A stretch of DNA of 64,000 nucleotides from Deferribacteres bacterium (GCA_020633675.1 JACKDE010000003.1:62001-126000); one strand, 5' to 3'; positions 8,865-18,284 are shown, numbered from the stretch's first letter. A program made the numbers and translations. The notes: generated from the letters alone by a model not told the origin.

Positions 8865-10964
8865 TTACCCAATCAGCCCGGCACGCAGCACTTGGCCGGT
8901 ATCGATATTCCGGACACTTAGAACGCCACCTTCAACGTGCATAACCACGCGTCCGGCAGCGGTTTGAACTGCCCAGCCGTCAGCTTGTCGCTGCCATTCT
9001 GCAGGCGCGGCATCACTTTTTTCGACCGCAAACAAGGTCAGCAAACGACAGGATTTCGCGGTTTGCAGCGCTTCAACATAATTCTCGTGGCGCTGTTCGA
9101 GCGGCTCGCCGAGCCGGTCTTTGTCGTACGGTGCTTTATACGCGTGCTGGCCACGACGAAAACGCAGTTCAGCAGCATCGAGCGCGATGATTTGCCCGGC
9201 AAGCTGTGCTTTGCTGCCCAAAACTCGAAAGGCACCTCTTGCATCAGGCTCGCTGCGGGTGGCGGTGTGCCAGCGCAATGAAATGCTTTCGGATTTATCG
9301 AGCGTGGCTTCATCCAAAACCGCGATCACGCCCGGAAAAAGGTGCACCACCGTGCGTTGCACGGACACCACGCCGGAATAGGCATTGCCGGCGTCGATGC
9401 GCCACATGTTGCCGACCGCGTCATCAAATTCGGCCATCAAAATTTTGCCGGAATAGGCTGCAAAATCAATTTCGGACTTTTCGCTACGCTGCTGCGAAGT
9501 GACCAGCATTTCGCGGCCGCCAAACATCAGCACATTGTGGCCGATAACGCCGGCATTGTAATATTTCCAACGCGCTTCTTCTTCAAAAAAATCTTCCGGA
9601 TAGCCCGACGGCGCACCAAGATCGACAATGAGCCGCTCGCCAAAACCATCGATGCATAATTGCCCAATATCGTTGTTTTCGTGGTTTTCTTCACGACCGG
9701 CCTTGCCATAAACGACGCAGGCCGTGCTGAGAGCATCCCAGCTTGTGCGGCTGGTCAACGTCGCGCCGTGTGCAGCGAACGCTCGCCCCAGCGGCCATTC
9801 ACCCTGCGGCGAACGGGGTTGCAGTGTAGCATCGTACCACAAAAACTCCAAAGGATCGGCATTTTCCTGCGCATAAGCGAGGTAAAACCATTGCAAAAAT
9901 GGATTATTGGTGGCACTGGCAACGGCTGGAAAGTATTTCACCTCCACAGGATGATTTGTTTTTGCATCGCCGTAGGCGGCCACCCTGCCCGGCGGCAGCG
10001 TGTTGTACATCACCCATTCGCAGGTTTGCGGGAGCGGCGGCTCACTGAGCTTGTTCTCGCCGCCAGCAGACCAATATAAATGAGCGAGATAAAAAGTCGC
10101 TGGCATGCGTGTGGCGCCGGCATAGGCCACCGACTCATTGAATTCACCCTCTGGGCCGTAAGTCTGCATGTATTCCGCCATTTTTTGCAGAGCCACATCG
10201 ATCAATTTTTGCGCATCGGGATGATCATTGCCGAGCGCCATGCCGGCCACACCCAATCCACCGACGATCACTGTTAGCCAGTTATTGAGATCGTGCATCC
10301 ACCAGGGATCTTGCTGCAAAGAAATGAGATAGGGTTGGATGCCGCAGCGGTCGAGGCCCTCGAGCACAAAATCGCGATCGGATTGCGACAGCGATGGATA
10401 CAGCCAGTCGTAAGCCAGCGCAACATCCAGCGAGAGCATACCGGTGCGCAAATCTGCCGGATGCCCGAAACGCTCATGTGCATCATCCAGCCAGCGTGGC
10501 CAGCGTTGCGGATCGAAAAGCGCGTCCATCTGCCGTAAGGCGATGTTTTTCGGCTTGGCCTCGCCTGTCAGCAGATTGGCAAGCGCCGCACGTAAAATGC
10601 GCTGCCCGGCTTCATGGCAAACGGTGTAGTCCGGATTGGCATGTTTGGCGGCATTGGCATCCCGCCCGGGAAAAACAGAAGCGGGAGTGAGCGGCTCGGC
10701 TGTGCGGTCGATTTCGACTTTTTCAAGAATACGCTGCCACAATTTGCCGGAATGGCCGCTTTGAGCTGCTGTTTGTACTTCCCGCAATGAGCGCAATGCA
10801 CCTATTTTTTTCGCTGTCAAATATATACACGGATGGCCTGGAATTGTGGCGGTACAGCTCGTCAGCCATCCGCCTTGCACAGCAAGCAAACCTGCGCCGG
10901 CAACAACCGAGCGCGACACAAACTCACGCCGCGATAACGTCTCTTTTTTGCATGGATTGTTCAT
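8865..10964 (-). CDS. Heparinase II/III family protein, copy 3 (divergent)
   Basis: A 699-residue exported lyase-like protein. The N-terminus contains SRREFVSRSVVAGAGLL, a twin-arginine signal. The toroid domain is rich in Trp and the motif GPEGEFNESVAY (about residue 270) takes the place of the GSYxEGVSY motif of copies 1 and 2. The sandwich domain has ENHENNDIGQL near residue 424 in place of NHEHADRNS, so it belongs to a different subgroup and may be specific for another linkage. Its ATG overlaps the stop codon of the upstream mutarotase-symporter gene (ATGA, 10961-10964), which implies translational coupling and stoichiometric expression with uptake. Confidence 0.8.
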   Translation of the reverse strand: MNNPCKKETLSRREFVSRSVVAGAGLLAVQGGWLTSCTATIPGHPCIYLTAKKIGALRSLREVQTAAQSGHSGKLWQRILEKVEIDRTAEPLTPASVFPGRDANAAKHANPDYTVCHEAGQRILRAALANLLTGEAKPKNIALRQMDALFDPQRWPRWLDDAHERFGHPADLRTGMLSLDVALAYDWLYPSLSQSDRDFVLEGLDRCGIQPYLISLQQDPWWMHDLNNWLTVIVGGLGVAGMALGNDHPDAQKLIDVALQKMAEYMQTYGPEGEFNESVAYAGATRMPATFYLAHLYWSAGGENKLSEPPLPQTCEWVMYNTLPPGRVAAYGDAKTNHPVEVKYFPAVASATNNPFLQWFYLAYAQENADPLEFLWYDATLQPRSPQGEWPLGRAFAAHGATLTSRTSWDALSTACVVYGKAGREENHENNDIGQLCIDGFGERLIVDLGAPSGYPEDFFEEEARWKYYNAGVIGHNVLMFGGREMLVTSQQRSEKSEIDFAAYSGKILMAEFDDAVGNMWRIDAGNAYSGVVSVQRTVVHLFPGVIAVLDEATLDKSESISLRWHTATRSEPDARGAFRVLGSKAQLAGQIIALDAAELRFRRGQHAYKAPYDKDRLGEPLEQRHENYVEALQTAKSCRLLTLFAVEKSDAAPAEWQRQADGWAVQTAAGRVVMHVEGGVLSVRNIDTGQVLRAGLIG

Positions 10965-13597
10965 TGTTCATTTTCCATTAAAAAAGTGCCTTTACGCAGC
11001 GCAAACCAAGTTGGCGCTTCTGCCCTGCTCTCCCCACCCGTCAGCACACTTACCAGATAACCGACGATGATACAGGTCAGCACACCAATCGCGCCGAATA
11101 AATAGCTATGAATATCAAGGTCAGAACGCTTGATCAGCCACGGCAGGGCCGCGCCCACGAGCGCACCGATCAACACGCCTGGGGCATTGCTGCGTTTACT
11201 GAAAACGGCCAGGATAAAAACGCCTGCCAAACTGCCGCCTAACAGGCCCAGCACTTCCTGAAAAAAATCGTACAGGAACTGGATTTTAACTGTCGCCAGC
11301 GCAATTGCCGAGCCGGTACCGAGCATGCCACCAAACAGGGTAATCCAGCGCGCAATGCGAAGCTGTGTGCCATCACTGACTTTGGGCCGCCATTTTTGAT
11401 AAAAATCATTCACGCACACCGCGGCAATGCTGTTCATCGAGCTGTCGAGAGATGACATGGTGGCAGCAAAAATCCCGGCGATCACAATTCCGGCAACACC
11501 GACCGGCAAATTTTGCACGATAAACCAGGGTAGCACTTCGTCAGCTTTGGGCGATGCGAGCAGTTGTGGATTGCTTTTGTAAAACACATACAAACAGGTG
11601 CCGAGCGTATAAAAAACAGCCACGGTGATCAATGTCATCCAGGCGTTGGTCCACAGGCTGCGACGGGCTGCGGTTTCATTTTTTGTGGTCAAATACCGCT
11701 GCACCACGGTTTGATCGGAAATGTATGGCGTTAAATTGAGAAAAAAGAATCCGACGACTGCGACCCACAACACGTAATCCGAATAGCTCCAACCCGGATT
11801 GTACAGCGCCAACTTGCCATCTTGGTAGCCCATTTGAAAGATGGCACCAATTCCGCCGCTAACATCGAGCACAATTAGCAGGATACTCAAAATCGCCCCC
11901 CCGAGTAGCACAAAGACTTGCAGAACATCCGTCCAAACCACCGCTTCCATACCACCCATGACCGTGTAAATGGTGCAGATCACACCCATGATCGCGATGC
12001 ACAAAAACAGATTGATGCCTGTGACTGCTGCGATGGCAAGGGCAGGCAAAAACAGTACGATTCCCATGCGCCCGCACTGAAATAAAATATAAACAATGCC
12101 ACCAAACCAGCGCACAGAAACATGATACCGCCATTCCAAAAATTCATAGGCCGTAGTGACATTCAGTCGCCGAAAAAACGGCAGAAAAAAATAGATCACC
12201 ACCGGCGCAACTCCAATGATCATCAGCGTGCCGATCGCAAGCGCCCAGTTGGTTGCGAAGACAATTGCGGGCAAAGCCATGAAGGTGATAGCACTGAGTT
12301 GTGTGCCATAAATGCTGATACCGGCCGCCCACCAGGGAATGCGTCGACCAGCGAGAAAATAATCCTGAGTGGCTTTGCCGCGTTTGGCAAAGTAAAAACC
12401 CATCCACAGCATACCGACAAGATAGGCTGCAAGAAAACCCCAGTTGAGCAGCCCGAATTCGCGATGCAGCTTGAGGGAATAGACTTTTGGCGATCGAATA
12501 CCGGGCTTTTTCTCGCCGCTCGGAATGACCCATTGCCCGCGCCAAAAAGTAGTCGGTACGGTCACGCGGGAGGCGCCATCCGGCAGCTTGCCCAGTGTCA
12601 CCCACTGATCGCTGTCGATGTGGTAAGCCAGCAAATCGTGGCGAAAGGCGGGATAGGTTGCCATATCGGTGTGGCGTGCAGTTTCGGTGTCGACACCGCC
12701 CATCAGCAGCAGGTGCGCCAGGCCGACGGCAGGCGCGGGACTGGCTGCCGCAACAGCAGCTCTCGGCAGGTCAGCAAGCCGCTGCCACTCACCACCCACT
12801 ATATCTGCAGAAGGTGTAAAACGATAGGCATCGCGCAAAAATGGTAAAACACGCACTGCGCGCTCTGTACCATCATCCGCGGTTTCGCTTTGCAATTGAT
12901 TGCCGCTGAACAAGTAAAATTGCCCTTTATGCGCCGCTGCAACCGGCTGTGTACGCTCCGGGCCGGGCCAGCTCGGTGCAATCTGCCAAGCAGGCTCTCC
13001 GGTCAGCGGCAGTGCCCAAAAAGACCTTTCAGCCCGTGTTGCCGACGGATTGGCCGTACCACCAGCGAGATAGAGCACACCATCGACCACCGCCCCAGCC
13101 ATATTGGCGCGTGGCTCAGGTAAATCCGGTAAGCGCGTGATCACTATTTTCCTATCGCGCCACTCGAGTGAAAAGACATCGCGAAAATGCTGTTCCGCAT
13201 CGCTACCGCCGGCGATGATGACTTCATTTTCAAAACTGGCTGAAACGCCGTATGCCATCGGTTGTGGCAGCGTTTGTTGCGCGACTTGCCATTGTCCGTT
13301 CGGCTCTTCGAGCACAAAAATACGATCATACCAGACTTTCTGTCCGCCTTCCCACGGCCGACCGTCCGGGAAATTCGCACCGCCAGCGACGATAACCGCG
13401 CCATTCGACACGCCAGCGTACATACCGGCAAAACCTTCGCTGTCCGGCAACGGCGGCAATTCATCCCAGGCGAAATTGAGGCGGGATTGGGCAAAGCCGG
13501 CCTTGATCCCCAGCGAGAGCAAAGCCAGAAGCAACAGGCAAAACAGCCTCGTTCCTGAGTACAGACGGCTTAATTCTACATTAAATCGTACTGGCAT
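10961..13597 (-). CDS. Fused kelch-type mutarotase (NanM-like) and sodium/solute symporter
   Basis: An 878-residue two-domain membrane protein. A signal sequence (LFCLLLLALLSLG, near residue 20) leads to a kelch beta-propeller of about 350 residues, with repeats marked by AGGANFPDG, IAGGSDAEQ, LAGGTANPS and LMGGVDTE. This matches the cyclically permuted N-acetylneuraminate mutarotases. From about residue 380 it becomes a sodium:solute symporter with about 13 membrane helices (start FGLLNWGFLAAYLVG; DYFLAGRRIPWW is the family signature). The fusion would convert the anomer of a sugar acid at the outer face and pass it to the transporter. The start at 13597 overlaps the aldolase gene by 17 bases; a longer in-frame start at 13693 would overlap more and lacks support. 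The substrate is likely sialate or a related 2-keto acid. Confidence 0.85.
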   Translation of the reverse strand: MPVRFNVELSRLYSGTRLFCLLLLALLSLGIKAGFAQSRLNFAWDELPPLPDSEGFAGMYAGVSNGAVIVAGGANFPDGRPWEGGQKVWYDRIFVLEEPNGQWQVAQQTLPQPMAYGVSASFENEVIIAGGSDAEQHFRDVFSLEWRDRKIVITRLPDLPEPRANMAGAVVDGVLYLAGGTANPSATRAERSFWALPLTGEPAWQIAPSWPGPERTQPVAAAHKGQFYLFSGNQLQSETADDGTERAVRVLPFLRDAYRFTPSADIVGGEWQRLADLPRAAVAAASPAPAVGLAHLLLMGGVDTETARHTDMATYPAFRHDLLAYHIDSDQWVTLGKLPDGASRVTVPTTFWRGQWVIPSGEKKPGIRSPKVYSLKLHREFGLLNWGFLAAYLVGMLWMGFYFAKRGKATQDYFLAGRRIPWWAAGISIYGTQLSAITFMALPAIVFATNWALAIGTLMIIGVAPVVIYFFLPFFRRLNVTTAYEFLEWRYHVSVRWFGGIVYILFQCGRMGIVLFLPALAIAAVTGINLFLCIAIMGVICTIYTVMGGMEAVVWTDVLQVFVLLGGAILSILLIVLDVSGGIGAIFQMGYQDGKLALYNPGWSYSDYVLWVAVVGFFFLNLTPYISDQTVVQRYLTTKNETAARRSLWTNAWMTLITVAVFYTLGTCLYVFYKSNPQLLASPKADEVLPWFIVQNLPVGVAGIVIAGIFAATMSSLDSSMNSIAAVCVNDFYQKWRPKVSDGTQLRIARWITLFGGMLGTGSAIALATVKIQFLYDFFQEVLGLLGGSLAGVFILAVFSKRSNAPGVLIGALVGAALPWLIKRSDLDIHSYLFGAIGVLTCIIVGYLVSVLTGGESRAEAPTWFALRKGTFLMENEQ

Positions 13598-14483
13598 TTT
13601 CAATGAGTTCGAACAGATCGGAAACCTCGCTTTCTCGCCATACATTTTTCCCGCTGGTGAGCGGTGCAATGGTATCGCCGATATCGACATCAAATTTCAT
13701 CGCCAAAGCTTTACGAAAAAAGCCCCACATGTCGTGCACCGTGACTGAAATCGCGTGCTGAAATGCTGGCATAAACCGGCGCGCAGCATTGACATTTCCC
13801 TTCAGAAAAGCTTTGCGCACACGCTTGCACTCGCGCACCCACAAATTATAATAAGAACCGATAGCACCAACAGCCCCGCTCAATGCTGCGTGGCAAAAAA
13901 GCTCGTCTGCGCCACTGAAAATCCGCACGCGCTCGCCGCAAATCCCATGAAGCAAGCCCATCTCGTAGAGATCGAGCGACGTGTATTTGATGCCAGCAAC
14001 ATGTGGCAGCGCCAGCAACTTTTCGCTAAACTGCTGCGGCGAGAAGGTCAACCGGCTGCTTGCGGCAAAATGGTATGGAAAAAATGGCAGCTCACAAACC
14101 GATCCAATGGAACGATAGTGTGCAAAAACCGAATCGATGTTTTGTTGATAGTAAATCGGGCCAACAGCCGAAATCGCATCAGCGCCAGCCTGTGCCGCAT
14201 CGCGGGCCAGCGCGACCGAAGACTGCGTGGTCATCGACCCGACATGCGCCATGATCGGTACGCGTTTATCTGCTGCTTCAACAGTCCATTCGCAGACAGA
14301 GCGGCGCTGTCTCTCGGAGAGCAGTGGCCCCATGCCTGTCGTGCCCAACAGATAGAGCCCGTCCGCTCCTTCACGAATCAGCGCCTCAACCAACTTCTGG
14401 ATTTGTCGCGAGTCAGGCTCGCCATTGGGCTTCACTGGTGTCAGCATCGCGGGCCAAATGCCTTGAAAAAGATCTTTTTGCAT
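13581..14483 (-). CDS. nanA: N-acetylneuraminate lyase-like aldolase (DapA/NanA superfamily)
   Basis: A 300-residue cytoplasmic class I aldolase. GTTGMGPLLSERQR (residue ~48) is the carboxylate-binding loop, Tyr137 lies in FFPYHFA, and the Schiff-base Lys166 lies in GIKYTSLDLYEM. Those positions match Tyr137 and Lys165 of E. coli NanA almost exactly, and the SGADELF ... GAIGSYYNLW stretch is closer to NanA than to dihydrodipicolinate synthase. NanA splits N-acetylneuraminate into pyruvate and N-acetylmannosamine. It is the first gene of a coupled set with the mutarotase-symporter and heparinase copy 3. A 2-keto-3-deoxy sugar acid from uronate breakdown is the main alternative substrate. The ribosome site before 14483 is weak (GGAAAAAATC). 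Confidence 0.78.
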   Translation of the reverse strand: MQKDLFQGIWPAMLTPVKPNGEPDSRQIQKLVEALIREGADGLYLLGTTGMGPLLSERQRRSVCEWTVEAADKRVPIMAHVGSMTTQSSVALARDAAQAGADAISAVGPIYYQQNIDSVFAHYRSIGSVCELPFFPYHFAASSRLTFSPQQFSEKLLALPHVAGIKYTSLDLYEMGLLHGICGERVRIFSGADELFCHAALSGAVGAIGSYYNLWVRECKRVRKAFLKGNVNAARRFMPAFQHAISVTVHDMWGFFRKALAMKFDVDIGDTIAPLTSGKNVWRESEVSDLFELIENASTI

Positions 14484-14648
14484 AGTGATTTTTTCCGTTT
14501 CCCGGTCCGGGGCAAACCCTTACACACGAATCCATGCTTTCTGCGCCGACCGTGAGATGTTCATCACGCTCAAAGCCACCCCTAAATCCCATAGCCTCAG
14601 GTTAAACAAACAACCTTCTGTTAAATAGAAGCTTGTCGATCTCATTAA

Positions 14649-14668
14649 CCCCGTCCTTCAGAGCGGGG
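14649..14668. repeat. Hairpin 1 of the cluster
   Basis: CCCCG / CGGGG stem, 10-base loop; it contains the left copy of the 11-bp inverted repeat that bounds the cluster. Confidence 0.5.
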
Positions 14669-14701
14669 AAAAAACAGAGCATCTCTCATTTCTACCTGAC
14701 C

Positions 14702-14719
14702 AAGCCGTTTTAACGGCTT
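14702..14719. repeat. Hairpin 2 of the cluster
   Basis: AAGCCGTT / AACGGCTT, perfect 8-bp stem with TT loop, followed by TTCTTTTC on the plus strand. Its core is the reverse of the core of hairpin 3. Confidence 0.55.
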
Positions 14720-14762
14720 TCTTTTCAGTACCGGCGCTTTCGACCAAGCTCTCAGGCTGTGA

Positions 14763-14778
14763 AACCGTTAAAACGGTT
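14763..14778. repeat. Hairpin 3 of the cluster
   Basis: AACCGTT / AACGGTT, perfect 7-bp stem with AA loop; shares the CCGTTAAAACGG core type with hairpin 2 in the opposite orientation. Confidence 0.55.
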
Positions 14779-14805
14779 GCAGAGCGAATGTGATGCTTTG
14801 ATATT

Positions 14806-14825
14806 CACCCCGATGAATCGGGGTG
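14806..14825. repeat. Hairpin 4 of the cluster, IS200-end-like
   Basis: CACCCCGATGAATCGGGGTG is a perfect 9-bp stem with a GA loop. The loop core ATGAAT is the same as in the left-end hairpin of the IS200-type element at 6550-6569. Confidence 0.6.
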
Positions 14826-14891
14826 TTAACAATTTGATAAGCCTTGAAAGAACAAGTTTTTTTCCCCTTAAACTGACGGCTATGCCCTAAA

Positions 14892-14909
14892 TCCCCTCCC
14901 GAGAGGGGA
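14892..14909. repeat. Hairpin 5 of the cluster
   Basis: TCCCCTC / GAGGGGA, perfect 7-bp stem with CCGA loop. Confidence 0.55.
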
Positions 14910-14936
14910 CTTGAAGAGCCGGGCGTGCTATCAATT

Positions 14937-14955
14937 CCCCATCCTATAGATGGGG
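14937..14955. repeat. Hairpin 6 of the cluster
   Basis: CCCCATC / GATGGGG, perfect 7-bp stem with CTATA loop. Confidence 0.55.
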
Positions 14956-15025
14956 CAAAGTGCATTATTACAAACACTTACGCTTCGTAAACATATCGGT
15001 AAAGCTAAGGCCCTGAAGGACGGAG

Positions 15026-17443
15026 CTAATTGCTCGAATAGAGCAAATAAATGATGCCGCGTTTTTGCATCACTTCATTTTCAACGCCGAAATCGAGGTG
15101 TGTCATCGCCTCGGCAAAGGGCTTGTCATCATAGGCCGACTCTGCCTGTGTAAACAATATTTGCGCCCACGCCAGCACTTCGTTGCCCCGCTTCTGAAAA
15201 TCAAGATCCGCGTAGGGCCAGGTATTCGCGGGATCGACATATGGAGCCAAATACAGCAAAGCTTTGCGCAAACTGCTGCGAGCCGGTCCCTGATAATGCC
15301 ACAAATCGACGCCGACATGAGTGCCCATGTGTGCCAGCTTGCAATAGCCATCGAGAGTGGCTGCGCTATACGTCCAGGCGCGGTTGCGCTCAAGCTCAAA
15401 CGGAATACGGCCATCAGGGCGAATTTGGCGCTGCACCAGCTTGACTTTGGTTTGCTCGAGCAGGTCGCGCGCCAAGCCGTATTTCCCGGCAAACAGCGCG
15501 AAGCTGACTGCTGTCACAAAGTAATTGGTGCTGTGATTGTTCCACACTTTGCCGGCCTCTGGGGCTGGCTCGTCATGCAGCATCCACTCCAAAAATTCCG
15601 AACACCAATCCTGCATGGCCGCGGCATCCGCAGCGCTCCAGGCTTCCGATCCTTGCAGCATGCCGATTGCATCGAGGGTCGCCGGCAAATACCGTGTTTC
15701 GATAATGCCGTAATAGGAGCCTTCGACGATGCCGGGCCAGGCATGAGAGTATTTGACATGCGGATTCATTTTGGTGGCCGGATCGAGAAACCAGGTGCGC
15801 ACAAGTCTGGCCGTCTGCGCAGCATATTTCTCTTCCAAGGTAAAATAATACGCCAAACCGAGGCTCTGCACCGCCAGATTCATCGCCTCGTAGCGATTCC
15901 AGTCACCGGCTGAACGCGCATCGGGATTGACTTTGCCGTCACGGAAAATATACGGCAAGCCATCGGGAGTGTCCGGATCGGGCCAGTAGTAGCCACCCAC
16001 CGACATGTAATCGTGTTTGTTGCCGGATGGCGGCGTCAGCGGCTTATCCAGCACAGAATAGGCTGGCAGATCGAGGGCTTCATCCGCTTCTTTGATTAAA
16101 AAAGCAATGGTTTTATCGAAGACCTTGTCGTCATTTTTGATGCGCTCGCGGGTACGCTCGAGCGCTTCGCTATTCACACTGATCAGCGACGAGCCGAGCT
16201 GCGTCGGGGCTGTTTTCGGGTAAAAAAGATACGGCAAATGGTAGGCGTCGACCGGTGTATCCGCCAGCATGCGGGCGAGCCGCAAATAGCTTTCGTCATC
16301 GTAAGCGATGGCTGCCTGCCGCAGTAGTGGCCGCAAATATTCGCGCCGGACTTCATAAGGATGAGGCCAGACTTTTTGCGGGTCTGCATAGGGCGCAACA
16401 TAGTCAAGCGCGCGCCCAAGTGAGCCGCCTTCGGGTGCGCGAAAATGCCATAAATCGATACCGTAGGCATCGGCCATGGTTGCCAGCATAAAGAAGAAGC
16501 CGAGATTCATCGTGCTGTTGTAAAACGGGATTTCGCGCTCAATTTCATAAGGCTGATGGCCTTGTGGCCGGATGTGACGATCAATTCGGCGCCTGGTGTG
16601 ATAATTGATGGTCTCTTTGGCCAGCAGCGAATCCCCGACGAAGCTTGCCAACGCGACGATCTGGACATCATGGGCGGTGCCTTTATGATTCCAGGCCAGA
16701 CTGGCATCGAAGCCGAGCTCGGTACTTTTGAACCAGTGCAAAAGGCCACGGGCCCACTCCTGTAGCGCGCCATGATCCTCTGCCCGCCATGCTGATGATG
16801 CTTGCAGCAAAACAGCAGCGTCAAGCACTTGCGGCAAATCCTGCGTGGCCATCACGCCAAAATAAGTGCCATCGTTGCGACCGCGCTCGAACCAGGCATG
16901 ATTAAGGTTAGGATTCATTTTAGTATCGGGTTCAATAAACCATGTGCGCAGTAATTTTGCGGCATGTTCGGCATACTTATCTTCACCAGTGAAATAATAA
17001 GCTAACCCGAGTGTGCTGGTCGCGCGCGCCATCCGATCCCATGCCACCCAATCGCCAATTTGAAAATACTCCGGATTGATCTCGCCTTTGCGGTTCCACA
17101 CATACGGCAAACCATCGGGCTGGTCGGGATCGGGCCACCACAAAGGCGCCGGGCACATAAAATCGTGCTTGTCTCCGTCTGGTGGCATTTCTTTTTTATC
17201 CATCACCGAAACCGGCTTTTGCCGCAACGCATTTTCTGCTGCATCGCGCAGGATTTTCAATTCATCTGCATATTGGCTTCCGCCGGAGAGAATGTGCTGT
17301 TTGGCCTGCGCCAACAGCCCGGCATCGACGCTGAGGCAGGGCAGACCGGATTGCTGCGCATAGACTTTTTGCGATAGAAATAGAAGTAGTAGCAGTACTG
17401 GAAATATCGATCGCCAGCGCTGCAATGGATTCGATTTTTGCAT
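15026..17443 (-). CDS. Tandem PL5-type (alginate lyase fold) exported protein
   Basis: An 805-residue protein with a signal peptide (LLLLLFLSQKVYAQQ) and two copies of an alginate-lyase-type alpha-barrel, about residues 60-420 and 440-790. Both copies carry the same landmarks: WPDPDxPDGLPY, LGLAYYFT, LRTWF, TKMNP and IDLWH/VDLWH. The second copy has WNNHSTNYF and RNRAWTYSAATL, which match the Asn-His and Tyr catalytic positions of family PL5. The first copy reads WNHKGTAHD and REIPFYNSTMNL, so the Asn-His pair is changed and the Tyr is shifted by one residue. Double-domain proteins of this type are about twice the family's usual length. The ATG at 17443 is chosen because it starts a proper signal peptide. 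The gene follows the oxygenase gene after a 91-base gap. Confidence 0.85.
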   Translation of the reverse strand: MQKSNPLQRWRSIFPVLLLLLFLSQKVYAQQSGLPCLSVDAGLLAQAKQHILSGGSQYADELKILRDAAENALRQKPVSVMDKKEMPPDGDKHDFMCPAPLWWPDPDQPDGLPYVWNRKGEINPEYFQIGDWVAWDRMARATSTLGLAYYFTGEDKYAEHAAKLLRTWFIEPDTKMNPNLNHAWFERGRNDGTYFGVMATQDLPQVLDAAVLLQASSAWRAEDHGALQEWARGLLHWFKSTELGFDASLAWNHKGTAHDVQIVALASFVGDSLLAKETINYHTRRRIDRHIRPQGHQPYEIEREIPFYNSTMNLGFFFMLATMADAYGIDLWHFRAPEGGSLGRALDYVAPYADPQKVWPHPYEVRREYLRPLLRQAAIAYDDESYLRLARMLADTPVDAYHLPYLFYPKTAPTQLGSSLISVNSEALERTRERIKNDDKVFDKTIAFLIKEADEALDLPAYSVLDKPLTPPSGNKHDYMSVGGYYWPDPDTPDGLPYIFRDGKVNPDARSAGDWNRYEAMNLAVQSLGLAYYFTLEEKYAAQTARLVRTWFLDPATKMNPHVKYSHAWPGIVEGSYYGIIETRYLPATLDAIGMLQGSEAWSAADAAAMQDWCSEFLEWMLHDEPAPEAGKVWNNHSTNYFVTAVSFALFAGKYGLARDLLEQTKVKLVQRQIRPDGRIPFELERNRAWTYSAATLDGYCKLAHMGTHVGVDLWHYQGPARSSLRKALLYLAPYVDPANTWPYADLDFQKRGNEVLAWAQILFTQAESAYDDKPFAEAMTHLDFGVENEVMQKRGIIYLLYSSN

Positions 17444-17534
17444 GATTAATCGCTTAAATGATGATGTTTCGTAAATTGTTAGGATTCTGAGTTGCCCTAA
17501 AGCTGGAGGGCATTTGCACTGCGCACCACGATCG

Positions 17535-18284
17535 CTACGGATAGACAAAATGACGATTGGCGTCGAAAACGGGGGGCGCCAAATAGCTGTTCACGCCTTC
17601 GACTGCCTTGCCGCGCAGCAAAAATGGGCAGCCTGACCCGGGGCTCAAAATTTCGGTCGAGGTCGGAATGTAGCGAAGGGTCAGGCCAATGCGCCACTTT
17701 TGTGAATGATTGGGTTCCGAGCCGTGAACCAGGCTCGGGTGGTGAATCGAAACATCGCCCGGCTCCAGCACTACATCCACTGCTTTCGATTCATCGACGT
17801 GCTCCGATGCGATACTGGATCCGAGTACGCTTTCGACATCCGTGCGCTCCTGCATGTTCTGCAGCTGCAAGTGCTGCGTGCCAGGGATCACCCGCATGCA
17901 GCCATTTTCCGGGGTGGATTCAGACACCGCCAACCACAACGTGATGACATTCATCGGTCTGAGCGGCCAGTAGCTTCCATCCTGATGCCAAAGCACCGGC
18001 TGCCCGGTTTTGGGTGGCTTGCAAATGTAATGGGTCGCGAAAAGTGCGATATCGGGTCCAATGAATTGTTCGACGATATCGAGCAAGCGATCATCACGGA
18101 TCAGCCGGTACCAGAACGGATCATCTTTTGCCAGCCAGTGGTGCAGTTGCTCGGGACGCAGTTCCGGATGTTTTTGCAGCAACCAACTGACATGGGCGCG
18201 CGCTTCCTTCATCAAATCGCGATCCAGCACCTTGCGTGCGATCACGTAGCCATCTCGTTCATACTGTTCTTTTAATGTGCTCAT
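17535..18284 (-). CDS. Phytanoyl-CoA dioxygenase (PhyH) family Fe(II)/2-oxoglutarate oxygenase
   Basis: A 249-residue cytoplasmic non-haem iron oxygenase. The iron triad is visible as HQDGSYW (His and Asp, near residue 100) and VHGSEPNHS (His, near residue 188), followed by WRIGLTLRY, whose Arg would bind 2-oxoglutarate. Family members hydroxylate small molecules, lipids or sugars; the substrate here is unknown. The start at 18284 has an AAGGA site at good spacing. It is the first gene of a two-gene unit with the tandem PL5 protein, so a role in modifying a released sugar acid is possible but is inference. Confidence 0.85.
   Translation of the reverse strand: MSTLKEQYERDGYVIARKVLDRDLMKEARAHVSWLLQKHPELRPEQLHHWLAKDDPFWYRLIRDDRLLDIVEQFIGPDIALFATHYICKPPKTGQPVLWHQDGSYWPLRPMNVITLWLAVSESTPENGCMRVIPGTQHLQLQNMQERTDVESVLGSSIASEHVDESKAVDVVLEPGDVSIHHPSLVHGSEPNHSQKWRIGLTLRYIPTSTEILSPGSGCPFLLRGKAVEGVNSYLAPPVFDANRHFVYP

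Larger units (their letters stand above)
14484..15025. repeat. Hairpin-rich intergenic region without genes
   Basis: The 542 bases between the aldolase and PL5 genes contain no credible gene. From 14649 to 14955 there are six short hairpins, listed separately, and the tract is bounded by the inverted repeat CCGTCCTTCAG (14651-14661) / CTGAAGGACGG (15013-15023), 11 of 11 matches. The right arm ends three bases before the stop codon of the PL5 gene. The layout resembles a small non-autonomous element or a REP-like cluster served by a Y1 transposase. A 69-codon open frame across it is only a readout of the hairpins. Confidence 0.6.

Noticed and set aside
14768..14977. 69-codon open frame on the minus strand in the hairpin cluster
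   Set aside because: It reads straight through four hairpins, and its residues simply mirror the palindromes; no ribosome site.
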